Below are positions 17,175-24,831 of a stretch of DNA of 64,000 nt, piece after piece. Positions within the stretch are counted from its first letter, which is position 1. Each line of letters begins with the position of its first letter. A program made the position numbers and the translations under genes. The stretch is from Arthrobacter sp. MSA 4-2 (lineage in GTDB: Bacteria; Actinomycetota; Actinomycetes; Actinomycetales; Micrococcaceae): contig NZ_JAEKGC010000005.1 of NCBI RefSeq assembly GCF_016405885.1, forward strand, positions 62,001-126,000, written 5' to 3'. The notes beneath the pieces were generated by a model. That model ran no database searches, was not told where the DNA came from, and saw only the letters and a program-made list of their open reading frames with translations.

Positions 17175-18623
17175 CTAGAGCAGGATCTGCTCAATGGGAC
17201 CGATGCCGAAGAAGATCACGAACGCCCCGGCCACCGCCCACATCAGCGGATGGATCTCTCGTGCCCGGCCCTGGATGGTGCGGACCAGGACGAAGGCGAT
17301 AAACCCGGCTCCCAGGCCGTTGGCGATCGAGTAGGTGAACGGCATGAGGGTGAAGGTCAGGAACGCCGGGATCGCGATTCCCCAGTCCTGCCAGTCGATC
17401 CGGCCCACCTGGGAGACCATCATGAAGCCCACGACCACCAGGGCGGGTGCCACGGCCTCGAAGGGCACGAGGCTGATCAACGGGGTGATGAACATCGCCA
17501 GCAGGAACAGGACGCCGGTCACGATATTTGCGATGCCGGTGCGGGCGCCTTCACCGATGCCCGCCCCGGACTCGACGTAGATCTGGTTCGAGGACACCGA
17601 GCCGGCACCGCCGGCGACGGCGCCGAGGGCGTCGACGATCAGGACCCGGTTGACGCCGGGGATGTTGCCGCGGGCGTCGACGAGCTTCGCCTCGTTGGCC
17701 AGGCCCACCATGGTGCCCATGGCGTCGAAGAAGATGCTGAGCAGGATCGTGAAGGTCAGCAGCAGCGCGGCCGTGGCTCCCAGGTGGCCGAATGCGCCGA
17801 ACGGGCTGACGTTGCCGAGCAGTCCGAGGTCGGGCGCGCCGACCCAGGCGCCCGTCGGCAGTTCGGGAACGACAAGCGACCACCCCTGCGGGTTCGGGTC
17901 CTGGCCCGGGATGAAGCTCGGGCCAATGTCGGCGACGGCTTCAATGATCACGGCGAGGGCGGTGGCGGCGAGGACGCCGATGAGGATCGCCCCGCGGACC
18001 CGCCGCACCACGAGGGCGATGGTCAGCACCAGGCCGAAAATAAAGACAACCGTCGGCCAGCCGAGCAGGACGCCCTCGAAGCCGAGGCCGACAGGCACGG
18101 TGGTCTGGGCTTCGTCGGGGATGCGCCGGACGAAGCCGGCGTTGACGAGCCCGATCAGCGCGATGAACAGCCCGATGCCGACGACAATGGCCGTCTTCAG
18201 GCTCTCAGGGACTGCGTTGAACACGGCGGTCCGGAAGCCGGTGAGCACCAGCAGCAGCATGGTGAGCCCGGCCAGCAGCACCAGGCCCATGATGTCGGGC
18301 CAGGTCAGTCCGGGGTTGGTGGCGACGGTGATCGCGACAAAGGCGTTGACCCCGAGGCCCGTCGCGAGCGCGAAGGGGTACCGGGCCCAGGCGCCCATGG
18401 TGATGGTGAGGATGCCTGCGATCAGGGCCGTCACGGCGGCGACGCGTTCGAAGCCGAGTTCGGTGCCCGAGGCGTCGGCCCCGGAGAGGATCAGCGGGTT
18501 CAGGACGACGATGTAGCTCATCGCGAAGAAGGTCGCCACGCCGCCGCGGATTTCCCGCGAATAGGTGGATCCCCGGGAGGTGACCTCGAAGTAGCGGTCG
18601 AGCGCTGAACCCGTCTTGAGCAT
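17175..18623 (-). CDS. NCS2-family purine permease (AzgA-like)
   Basis: A 482-residue secondary transporter with at least 12 hydrophobic segments. The N-terminus STYSREIRGGVATFFAMSYI and the segment FALATGLGVNAFVAITV match the guanine/hypoxanthine (AzgA-type) branch of NCS2; FDAMGTMVGLANEAKLVD (about 300-317) is the conserved functional motif. It likely imports hypoxanthine, guanine or adenine by proton symport. The ATG at 18623 has AAGGA 8 bases upstream; the frame runs much further upstream without homology. No purine regulator or enzyme is adjacent. Confidence 0.92.
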   Translation of the reverse strand: MLKTGSALDRYFEVTSRGSTYSREIRGGVATFFAMSYIVVLNPLILSGADASGTELGFERVAAVTALIAGILTITMGAWARYPFALATGLGVNAFVAITVATNPGLTWPDIMGLVLLAGLTMLLLVLTGFRTAVFNAVPESLKTAIVVGIGLFIALIGLVNAGFVRRIPDEAQTTVPVGLGFEGVLLGWPTVVFIFGLVLTIALVVRRVRGAILIGVLAATALAVIIEAVADIGPSFIPGQDPNPQGWSLVVPELPTGAWVGAPDLGLLGNVSPFGAFGHLGATAALLLTFTILLSIFFDAMGTMVGLANEAKLVDARGNIPGVNRVLIVDALGAVAGGAGSVSSNQIYVESGAGIGEGARTGIANIVTGVLFLLAMFITPLISLVPFEAVAPALVVVGFMMVSQVGRIDWQDWGIAIPAFLTFTLMPFTYSIANGLGAGFIAFVLVRTIQGRAREIHPLMWAVAGAFVIFFGIGPIEQILL

Positions 18624-18723
18624 GATCAATCCTTGGAGAGGAGGAAGGGAAACCGAGCAGATTCTATCCCGGCGCCGGCCAATCACCCACGGGTTACGCC
18701 GGCGCGGAGCGTAGGCTGAAGCC

Positions 18724-19353
18724 ATGGCTTTCTCCGCTTTCAGCCCCTCCCGTCTCCACCGCCGCCGGAGGACCTCCGCCGGCTGGCCCCGCACCGTCCT
18801 GACCCGCGCCGTCCTGGCCCCGGGGCTCATCCTGCTGGTCCTCCTCGGCCTGGCGGCCGGACCGGCGGCGGCCCATGACGAGCTGGCGGGCAGCAGCCCG
18901 GCCGACGGCGCAACGGTTGCCGCAGTTCCGGGAGCCATCGAACTCACCTTCTCGAGTGTCCCATCGGGCCTTGGCGCGCAGGTCGAGGTGCTCGACGCCG
19001 AGGGCAAGTCCTGGTCCGACGGGCCCGTTCGGATCACGGACAACACCGCGGAGCAGAGCGTGCGCGCGGGGGCCCCGGCAGGGGAGTACACGGTCAACTG
19101 GCGGGTGGTGTCCTCGGACTCCCACCCCATCGAGGGAGTCCTGACCTTCACCGCTGAGTCCGGAACCTCGGCCGCGCCGGATTCGGCCGGCACCGCCGTG
19201 CCGATCGCGCCCGCCGAGGCGGAGGAGGATTCGCCGCAGGCCGCGGGAACCAGCGACTTCCCCTGGAGCATCGCCGTGATGGCCGTCGTGCTGCTTATCC
19301 TCGCCGCGGTGCTTGCCACAACGGCCCGGAAGCGGCTGGGCGCCAACCGGTAG
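18724..19353 (+). CDS. CopC-domain copper-binding protein with C-terminal membrane anchor
   Basis: A 209-residue exported protein. The N-terminus (Arg-rich region, hydrophobic core VLAPGLILLVLLGLAAG) is a signal peptide probably cleaved before AHDELAGSSPADGA, leaving the CopC metal-binding His near the mature N-terminus. The CopC beta-sandwich keeps WRVVSSDSHPIEGVLTF with the second Asp/His copper ligands. A C-terminal helix (IAVMAVVLLILAAVLATTA) followed by RKR anchors it outside the cell. It likely binds or delivers copper at the envelope. Monocistronic; no CopD is adjacent, and the 3' end is 16 bases from the convergent neighbour. Confidence 0.88.
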   Translation: MAFSAFSPSRLHRRRRTSAGWPRTVLTRAVLAPGLILLVLLGLAAGPAAAHDELAGSSPADGATVAAVPGAIELTFSSVPSGLGAQVEVLDAEGKSWSDGPVRITDNTAEQSVRAGAPAGEYTVNWRVVSSDSHPIEGVLTFTAESGTSAAPDSAGTAVPIAPAEAEEDSPQAAGTSDFPWSIAVMAVVLLILAAVLATTARKRLGANR

Positions 19354-19369
19354 CCCGGTTCCCTAACGC

Positions 19370-20002
19370 CTAGGCGTGACGGGCGATGGGGCCCCTGCCG
19401 GCCGCGCCGGAGGCGGCGATCGTGTCGCTGACGAGCTTCGCCTGGCGCACGATCTCCCGCGTGCTTGGGGTGAGGACCTCGCCCACGCCCACGAGGTGAA
19501 GGCCGATCGCGGCCAGGGCCGCGCGGAAGTCGGCGCCGATGGCGATGCCAAGCGAGCGCAGGAACCGGCGCAGCTGGTTCTGGGGGTACTTGGTCAGCAC
19601 CACGTGGTCGGCCAGCAGCACACCGTCGGCGGTCTGGATGGCCCACTTCTTGCTTGAGGGGACCCGCGCCGGAAGCACGGTGGAGTGCCCGATGATGCTG
19701 AGCTCCTCACAGCGGGTCGCGCTCCGGACATCGAGGCAGTGGCTCGAGGCATAGGCCCTGAGCAGGCGCAGCAGTTCGGACCTCTCCGAGAGGGAGACGG
19801 AGTCGCTCATCACCGTGCGCATCGGTCCCGAGTCGAGGCAGTCGAGCCCTTCGACGACGATCGAATCGATGCCATGGCGGCTCAGTTCGCTGGCGACGGC
19901 CAGCCCCGGGAGCCCGGAGCCGATCACGACGGTGGTGGTCAGTTCTGCCGCCGTGGACGCCTCGGGCAGGGCATGCGCTGGGTCCGGCGGCAGCAAATCC
20001 AC
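19370..20002 (-). CDS. Small FAD/NAD(P)-binding Rossmann protein, probably incomplete oxidoreductase
   Basis: A 210-residue protein with the dinucleotide-binding signature VVIGSGLPGLAVASELSRHG followed by an acidic residue in IVVEG (about 35-60), as in FAD-dependent oxidoreductases. It is far shorter than typical flavin monooxygenases, so the substrate-binding and C-terminal domains are reduced or absent. The GTG start at 20002 is chosen because GGAGG lies 9 bases upstream; the frame stays open further upstream but without homology. A strong hairpin lies just upstream (20033-20066). Function unknown; it may be a remnant or a NAD(P)-binding accessory protein. Confidence 0.7.
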   Translation of the reverse strand: MDLLPPDPAHALPEASTAAELTTTVVIGSGLPGLAVASELSRHGIDSIVVEGLDCLDSGPMRTVMSDSVSLSERSELLRLLRAYASSHCLDVRSATRCEELSIIGHSTVLPARVPSSKKWAIQTADGVLLADHVVLTKYPQNQLRRFLRSLGIAIGADFRAALAAIGLHLVGVGEVLTPSTREIVRQAKLVSDTIAASGAAGRGPIARHA

Positions 20003-20032
20003 GACGAAGTACCTCCGGTTCGAAGAAGAGCA

Positions 20033-20066
20033 CAGTACGGCCCGGCGCCTCTTCCGGGCCGTACTG
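20033..20066 (-). promoter_or_regulatory. Leader hairpin upstream of the FAD-binding protein gene
   Basis: A perfect 13-bp inverted repeat (20033-20045 with 20054-20066) with an 8-base loop, ending 31 bases upstream of the GTG start. No T run follows on the minus strand, so it is not a standard terminator. It would fold in the 5' leader if transcription starts upstream, or could be a dyad operator. Confidence 0.5.
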
Positions 20067-20258
20067 ATTCCCGGCCGCGAACGGGTCGGACGGGAACCGA
20101 AGCGCGGAGAAGCACGCCAAACGGCGGACCTCCGGGTCTCGATTTCACGAAGCCTATATAACTTTTTGCACCGTGAATAGACCAGGGTGCCGGAGTAGGC
20201 TACAAATATTGACAACCGGCCCCGGGTCGGGGTCGGGCGGTGAGCAAAGGGGCGTGCC

Positions 20259-21278
20259 ATGAGTACCTCGCAGGGCGATCATCCGGCCGAAGCGCCGGTC
20301 CGATCCGGAATTGTTGTGGGTGTCGACGGCTCCGACCAAAGCGTCTGCGCCCTGCTGTGGGCAGCGCAGGAAGCCGAGCGGCGCCGGTCGCCCCTGTACG
20401 TGGTGACCGCCTACACCGTGCCGGTCTTCGCCGCCTCGAGCATGGACGCCGGCTACGCGACGGTTGACGACTCGGTCATCCGCGAAGGGGCCCGCGCGGT
20501 CCTCGATGAGGCGGTGGCCCACCTGTCCGGCAGGGGACTAGAGGTCATCCCGCGGATCGAGACCGGCGACGCCGCCGGAGTGCTCCTCGACCTCTCGGCC
20601 GAGGCCGACCTCGTCGTCGTGGGTTCCCGCGGCAGGGGAGGCTTCGTCGGGCGGCTCCTGGGGTCGGTCAGCAGCGCCCTCCCGGCCCACGCCAAGAGCC
20701 CAACGGTGATCGTCCCGCTCTCATGCGCGCCGCGCTTCGGGCAGCCGCAGCTTGTGGGCAGGTCCAAGGGCGAGCCCGGCCCGCCGGCGTCGGGGATCGA
20801 AAGGGTCGTCGTCGTCGGCGTCGACGGCTCCGAGCAGGCACGGCGGGCGTCGCTCGCGGCCGCCGAGGAGGCCGTCTCCCGCGGCATCCCGCTGCGGGTC
20901 ATCTGCTCCATCCCCCCGTTCAACGGCTCGCTGGCCTGGGTGCCGGCACCCCTGGACCGGGAGGCGCTTCACGCGGACATCACCGTCCAGCTCGAGGCGG
21001 GCCGGAACTGGCTGCAGAGCCACTTCCCGGGCCTGGAGATCACCGTGGAGCAGCTCGACGGACCGCCGGCCGAGGTGCTCATCAACGCCTCGCGCACGGC
21101 CGAACTGCTCGTGGTCGGCACGCGCGGCCGCGGAGGATTCACCGGCATGCTGATGGGCTCGACCAGCCAGGGCGTGCTGCACCACGCCAAGGGACCGGTG
21201 ATGGTGGTTCCGGACAGCGAGGACCCGCGCCTGCTGGACCGCAGTTCCTTCGGGCCCATGATCCCGCCGGTGGGCTGA
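20259..21278 (+). CDS. Tandem-domain universal stress protein
   Basis: A 339-residue protein with two Usp domains (about 15-155 and 180-325). Each starts with a GVDGSxQ motif (VVGVDGSDQSV and VVGVDGSEQAR) and ends with the ATP-binding G-2x-G-9x-G-S/T pattern (VVGSRGRGGFVGRLLGSVSS and VVGTRGRGGFTGMLMGSTSQ). ATP binding is therefore likely. In actinobacteria such proteins are often induced by hypoxia or stasis, but no regulator is adjacent. Monocistronic and convergent with the zincin gene. Confidence 0.95.
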   Translation: MSTSQGDHPAEAPVRSGIVVGVDGSDQSVCALLWAAQEAERRRSPLYVVTAYTVPVFAASSMDAGYATVDDSVIREGARAVLDEAVAHLSGRGLEVIPRIETGDAAGVLLDLSAEADLVVVGSRGRGGFVGRLLGSVSSALPAHAKSPTVIVPLSCAPRFGQPQLVGRSKGEPGPPASGIERVVVVGVDGSEQARRASLAAAEEAVSRGIPLRVICSIPPFNGSLAWVPAPLDREALHADITVQLEAGRNWLQSHFPGLEITVEQLDGPPAEVLINASRTAELLVVGTRGRGGFTGMLMGSTSQGVLHHAKGPVMVVPDSEDPRLLDRSSFGPMIPPVG

Positions 21279-21313
21279 GGGGCCCCCTCCCGGAAACCCG
21301 GCGTCGAGACCGG

Positions 21314-21685
21314 CTACCCCCAGCCGAGCTCGTGCAGGCGGTCGTCGTCGATGCCGAAGTGGTGGGCCACCTCGTGGATGACGGTGATAAGGATCTGCTC
21401 AACGAGTTCCTCCCGGGTTGAGCACATGCGCATCAGCGGCTGACGGAAGATGCTGATGCGGTCCGGCAGGGATCCGGCGTCCCACCAGGAGTCACGTTCC
21501 GTCAGGGGCACCCCCTCGTACAGGCCCAGCAGGTCCGGGTCCGGTTCGTCGCCCGGGCCCGGCTCGTACTCCTCCACGACGAAGATCGCCACATTGTTCA
21601 TGGCACGGGCGAGGTCCTCGGGAATTGAGTCGATGGCGTCATCCACGGCCGCCTCGAAGTCGGCAAGGCTCATGTCGATAGGCAC
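21314..21685 (-). CDS. Small metallopeptidase-like protein (zincin, DUF1025 family)
   Basis: A 123-residue protein with the zincin motif VIHEVAHHFGI (HExxH) near residue 108 and the family N-terminus FEAAVDDAIDSIPEDLARAM. The family (DUF1025, minimal zincins) has a metallopeptidase fold, but substrates are unknown. The central loop GLYEGVPLTERDSW is conserved. It is monocistronic and divergent from the tRNA cluster. Confidence 0.9.
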   Translation of the reverse strand: MPIDMSLADFEAAVDDAIDSIPEDLARAMNNVAIFVVEEYEPGPGDEPDPDLLGLYEGVPLTERDSWWDAGSLPDRISIFRQPLMRMCSTREELVEQILITVIHEVAHHFGIDDDRLHELGWG

Positions 21686-21747
21686 GCTTCGACTGTATCC
21701 GCGCTGCGGGCCGGTTTTGGCGGCACGAAACGCAGCGTCGCTGCATT

Positions 21748-21776
21748 TTGGAAATTCCAGAGTAAGGACCTATAGT
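21748..21776 (+). promoter_or_regulatory. Sigma-70-type promoter of the tRNA cluster
   Basis: TTGGAA (21748-21753) and TATAGT (21771-21776) are separated by 17 bases, a near-ideal housekeeping promoter, with the first tRNA 44 bases downstream. The -10 overlaps a perfect 9-bp inverted repeat with a 4-base loop (21766-21774 with 21779-21787), so the start point lies inside a dyad. Confidence 0.75.
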
Positions 21777-21819
21777 TTTATAGGTCCACAGCGGGGGGTT
21801 TTCGCCCAGTGTGGTCAAG

Positions 21820-21892
21820 GCCCCCATCGTCTAGCGGCCTAGGACACCGCCCTTTCACGGCGGCGGCACGGGTTCGAATCCCGTTGGGGGTA
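21820..21892 (+). tRNA. tRNA-Glu (anticodon UUC)
   Basis: A 73-base cloverleaf with a 7-bp acceptor stem (one G-U pair at the end), anticodon loop CTTTCAC giving UUC, a canonical GGTTCGAATCC T-arm and discriminator A. CCA is not encoded. First of three tRNA genes, preceded by a strong promoter. Confidence 0.97.
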
Positions 21893-21981
21893 CGCAGGAT
21901 CCGCCGGTTTCGGTGGTCATTCGCACGGCAGAGATGCTGGTAGGATGAAACTCTTGCAAAATTGAAAGTGCAAGATAGCAA

Positions 21982-22055
21982 GGCCCTGTAGCGCAGTTGG
22001 TTAGCGCGCCGCCCTGTCACGGCGGAGGTCGCGGGTTCAAGTCCCGTCAGGGTCG
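21982..22055 (+). tRNA. tRNA-Asp (anticodon GUC)
   Basis: A 74-base cloverleaf with anticodon loop CTGTCAC giving GUC, T-arm GGGTTCAAGTCCC and discriminator G, the tRNA-Asp identity base. CCA is not encoded. It lies 89 bases after tRNA-Glu; the spacer contains TAGGAT that could be a weak -10. Confidence 0.97.
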
Positions 22056-22116
22056 CTCAGGCGGCAGGCGAAAGCAGTGCCGGTTTGATGCGGTGATCAT
22101 CGGAAGATGATTGCAC

Positions 22117-22192
22117 GGCTCTGTAGCTCAGTTGGTAGAGCGTTCGACTGAAAATCGAAAGGTCACCGGATCGACGCCGGTCGGAGCCACCA
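22117..22192 (+). tRNA. tRNA-Phe (anticodon GAA), CCA encoded
   Basis: A 76-base gene including encoded CCA (22190-22192). The anticodon loop is CTGAAAA (GAA), the acceptor stem GGCTCTG pairs with CGGAGCC with one wobble, and the discriminator is A. The T-loop reads ATCGACG, so the base at position 54 is A where T is near universal. A terminator follows directly. Confidence 0.96.
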
Positions 22193-22199
22193 CTGAATA

Positions 22200-22240
22200 C
22201 CCCGCGGTTTCCTTTTCGGAAATCCGGGGTTTTCTTGTTT
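22200..22240 (+). terminator. Rho-independent terminator of the tRNA cluster
   Basis: CCCCGCGGTTTCC and GGAAATCCGGGG form an imperfect stem around a TTTTC loop (22200-22229), followed by a T-rich tail TTTTCTTGTTT. It starts 8 bases after tRNA-Phe. Confidence 0.85.
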
Positions 22241-22375
22241 AAGCCGGAACCCGCGAGGACGGGTTGACCCGCCGTCGCGGCCCCGTCCGCCGACGCAGAA
22301 TCCGGTGCGGCCTTAGGTCCTCTCCTCCAACCGGGACAAGGGCTTAGGCTGGGCAGAGACGAAAGGTGCGCGCGC

Positions 22376-22822
22376 ATGGACCCGCTTCCCACTGAACCCC
22401 CTCTTCCTTCCACCGCTCCGGGAGCGGCACCCGGGCGGACGGTGATCGCCGACCCGGCGGCCGTCCGGATCGCCGCCGTAGCGGCGCGCTCGGTGCCGGG
22501 CGTCTACGCCCTTGGGGGCGGCGCGGGCCGGGCGCTGGGGGCGCTCCGCGACGCCGTCGGCGCTGCCGAGCCGGTCCAGGGCGTCCGCGTGGAGGTGGGC
22601 CAGACCCAGGTCGCGGTCGATGTCAGCCTCGTCGCCGAGTACGGCTACCCGCTGCACCGGCTGGCCGACGCCGTCCGGGTGGCCGTGTACCAGGCCGTCA
22701 GCGACCTCGTCGGCCTCGAGGTGATCGAGGTCAACGTCGAGGTCTGCGACGTGCACGTGCCGGGGCTGAACGACGTACGCTCCAGCGAGAAAACCCGAGC
22801 CCTCGGTTCCTCCCAGCTCTGA
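22376..22822 (+). CDS. Asp23/Gls24-family envelope stress protein
   Basis: A 148-residue Asp23-family protein: IADPAAVRIAAVAARSVPGV begins the domain after a Pro-rich N-terminus of about 22 residues, and VAVDVSLVAEYGYPLHRLAD plus LVGLEVIEVNVEVCDVHVP are the core. Asp23 proteins are small soluble proteins held at the membrane by AmaP in Gram-positive bacteria. It is the first gene of a five-gene cluster (22376-24614). Function is known only as envelope-stress associated. Confidence 0.92.
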   Translation: MDPLPTEPPLPSTAPGAAPGRTVIADPAAVRIAAVAARSVPGVYALGGGAGRALGALRDAVGAAEPVQGVRVEVGQTQVAVDVSLVAEYGYPLHRLADAVRVAVYQAVSDLVGLEVIEVNVEVCDVHVPGLNDVRSSEKTRALGSSQL

Positions 22823-22844
22823 CCCGTCCAACGAAGGACTTTTC

Positions 22845-23036
22845 ATGACACCGACAGTCACCGGCATGGCGGCCGGGGCGGTTCTCGCCTTCGCCGGCCT
22901 CGCCTTTGGATTCTGGGGCTTCCTGCTGACGGCCCTGCTGATGGGGACCGGTGCGCTGCTGGGACGCAGCGCCGAAGGCAAGCTCGATTTCCGCGGCGTC
23001 CGGGATGCCCTCACCGGGCGCCGATCGTCTTCGTGA
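22845..23036 (+). CDS. Small membrane protein, DUF2273-like
   Basis: A 63-residue protein with a hydrophobic hairpin (GAVLAFAGLAFGFWGFLLTALLMGTG split by WGF, residues about 10-37) and a basic tail EGKLDFRGVRDALTGRR. Size, topology and position between Asp23-type genes match DUF2273 small integral membrane proteins that accompany AmaP clusters. A 22-base gap separates it from the Asp23 gene and it overlaps the next gene by GTGA. Likely a structural partner of the membrane-anchored complex (inference). Confidence 0.85.
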   Translation: MTPTVTGMAAGAVLAFAGLAFGFWGFLLTALLMGTGALLGRSAEGKLDFRGVRDALTGRRSSS

Positions 23037-23422
23037 GCACCGCAGCGGTCCGCACGCCCGAGCCTGCGGCCTCCCCGCGGGTCGCCGGGCACAACCGGAT
23101 CACCACCCAGGCCCTCGTCAGTACGGCACGGGCCGCCGCCGCGGAGCATTTCGGGGTCCAGGCGGCCCAGGTCCGCGCGGTGTACACCGACGACGTCGGC
23201 CTGCTCGCCCTTGAGCTGTCACTGCCCGTGCCCATCCCGCCGCTGGCGCGCGTGGCCGCGGAGCCTTCCCTTTCCGCGCCGTCCGGCGGATCGGTCCTCG
23301 AGCGGGCCCGGCAGGCGAAGGCCGGCATCCTGGCGACGGTGGCCACCCTCACCGGCACCCGCCTCAGCCGTGTCGATATCCGGGTCATTGGCACGGCCTC
23401 GGTGCAGGGCCGGGTCCGATGA
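23033..23422 (+). CDS. Second Asp23-like protein of the cluster
   Basis: A 129-residue soluble protein with a weak Asp23-like pattern: an alpha-helical region after HNRITTQALVSTARAAAAEH, beta-rich VRAVYTDDVGLLALELSLPV and RLSRVDIRVIGTASV. The call rests on position and secondary-structure-like pattern. The GTG start overlaps the previous stop (GTGA), and its TGA overlaps the next ATG (ATGA), so it is translated with its neighbours. Confidence 0.75.
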   Translation: MSTAAVRTPEPAASPRVAGHNRITTQALVSTARAAAAEHFGVQAAQVRAVYTDDVGLLALELSLPVPIPPLARVAAEPSLSAPSGGSVLERARQAKAGILATVATLTGTRLSRVDIRVIGTASVQGRVR

Positions 23423-24015
23423 GCGGGATCACCGGTTCCAACGACGGGGTGACGGCGCATGCCCTTCGGCGGGAACTCCATGCCTCCCGCGCCGTCCCCT
23501 CGGTCATCACGGGTACCGTCGTCGCGGCCGCCTGCATCCTGCTGTTCCTCGAAGCGGTCCTGAAGGCGGTCGGGGACCCGCCGTTCCTGATCGACCTCGA
23601 CCGGGTGGCCGCGGCGCTGGGCCGCCTGCCCGACCTCGTGCCCGCGTCCGTCCTGGTGCCCGCCGGCCTGCTGGTGTTCGTTCTGGGCCTGGTCCTTGCC
23701 CTCGCGGCCGTCCTTCCGGGCCGGCGGGCCCGCTTTGCGGTGCCCAACGCCAGGGCCGCCGTGGTGGTCGATTCGGAGATCCTTGCCGCGACACTGGCCC
23801 GGCGCGCCCGCCTGGCCGCCGGCGTCGGCCCCGAGCAGGTCCTGGTCACCGTGGGGCGGCGCCGGGTCGAGGTCTCCGTGCGCCCGACCTCCGGTCTCCC
23901 GGTGGACGCCGAGGCGGTGCGGCAGGCCGTCGAGGAGGATCTCCGCGGCACGGTCGCCGAGCCGTTCCCCACCGTTCAGGTGGCTATCGCCCCGAGCGGG
24001 GTGATCGGACAGTGA
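23419..24015 (+). CDS. DUF6286/AmaP-like membrane protein
   Basis: A 198-residue protein with two predicted helices (SVITGTVVAAACILLFLEAV at about 28-48 and LVPAGLLVFVLGLVLALAAV at about 77-97) and a C-terminal soluble domain from about 107 containing VLVTVGRRRVEVSVRPTSG. The two-helix-then-soluble layout is that of AmaP-type anchors and the DUF6286 family. It starts at an ATGA overlap and ends at a GTGA overlap. Confidence 0.8.
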   Translation: MSGITGSNDGVTAHALRRELHASRAVPSVITGTVVAAACILLFLEAVLKAVGDPPFLIDLDRVAAALGRLPDLVPASVLVPAGLLVFVLGLVLALAAVLPGRRARFAVPNARAAVVVDSEILAATLARRARLAAGVGPEQVLVTVGRRRVEVSVRPTSGLPVDAEAVRQAVEEDLRGTVAEPFPTVQVAIAPSGVIGQ

Positions 24016-24614
24016 ATTCGACCCCCCGCGCACTCAACCGAATCCTGCTGGGGCTGTTCGGTCTGGTGCTCATGGCCGCAGGGGCCGCCGCGGCGGCCGC
24101 GGCGCTGATCCCGGAGGCCGCCCGGACCTGGCGGGCCGTCTCCTCCAGCGCCGCCGCCGGAATCCGCTCGCTCGGGGTGCGCGGCGGCGAGGACTGGCTG
24201 TGGATCCTGCTGGCCCTGGTGTTCCTGCTGCTGGCCACGCTGATGATCATCTGGCTGGCCGTGCAGGGACGGGGGAGGACCGGCGACTTCATCCAGGACC
24301 GCGGGCAGGAGCCCGGGGAGACCGCCGGAACGGTCACCATCACCGCGGCTGCGGCGGAGCAGGCGCTCAAGGTGGCGCTGCAGGACCGGCGCGACCTCGT
24401 GAACGCCGCCGTGACGACCTGGCGGTTCCGGGGCACCTCCGCGCTGCGCATCCGGGTCTATCCGCGGCAGGGAGCCGCTCCAGCAAGGGTTGCGGAGGAG
24501 GTCGCGGGGCTCGTTGAGGCGCTCGACGTCGTCCTGGGCCACCGGGCGCCGGTGCTGATCAGCATCAGCGCCGGTGCCCGCGCGCGCTTCACCCACGCCG
24601 ACCGGGTCAGCTGA
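24012..24614 (+). CDS. AmaP-like membrane anchor protein
   Basis: A 200-residue protein with a first helix (LLGLFGLVLMAAGAAAAAAA, about 12-32), a second helix (WILLALVFLLLATLMIIWLA, about 65-84) and a soluble C-terminal domain with RDLVNAAVTTWRFRGTSALR. This is the alkaline-shock membrane anchor layout. The GTG start overlaps the previous stop by four bases. It closes the five-gene cluster. Two anchors with two Asp23-like partners suggest a paired complex. Confidence 0.8.
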   Translation: MNSTPRALNRILLGLFGLVLMAAGAAAAAAALIPEAARTWRAVSSSAAAGIRSLGVRGGEDWLWILLALVFLLLATLMIIWLAVQGRGRTGDFIQDRGQEPGETAGTVTITAAAAEQALKVALQDRRDLVNAAVTTWRFRGTSALRIRVYPRQGAAPARVAEEVAGLVEALDVVLGHRAPVLISISAGARARFTHADRVS

Positions 24615-24710
24615 GCCAGCCCCTCCGCGCTGGTGCGCCTGGGATATGAGTGACGAGAGTCACGATTCGGCATCAAAGGGGTGCCCGGGGCCACCCTGAG
24701 TTGCCGCGGC

Positions 24711-24727
24711 CTTACGTAAGCGCTTAC
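24711..24727. promoter_or_regulatory. Palindromic LacI-type operator of the alpha-glucoside operon
   Basis: GTAAGCGCTTAC (24716-24727) is a perfect 12-base palindrome with the central CG pair typical of LacI-family operators, overlapped on the left by a second palindrome CTTACGTAAG (24711-24720). It lies about 105 bases upstream of the binding-protein start. The LacI regulator encoded at 28264 in the same operon is the natural ligand (inference). Confidence 0.75.
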
Positions 24728-24831
24728 TCTCGGGAGATCAATCTGGTGAGGCGGCGGCACGGTTGGTTTCAGGGTCCGATGGTGGACCCGGAGCACACCG
24801 ATGCGGGCTGCCAGACAAAGGAGTCTCTTTA

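Noticed and set aside
17250..18608. Plus-strand ORF of 452 codons
   Set aside because: Antisense of the NCS2 permease; its composition is Asp/Gly/Glu-rich, as expected for reverse complement of a hydrophobic protein.
21820..22192. Integration site at the tRNA cluster
   Set aside because: No integrase, no duplicated tRNA 3' end and ordinary chromosomal genes on both sides.
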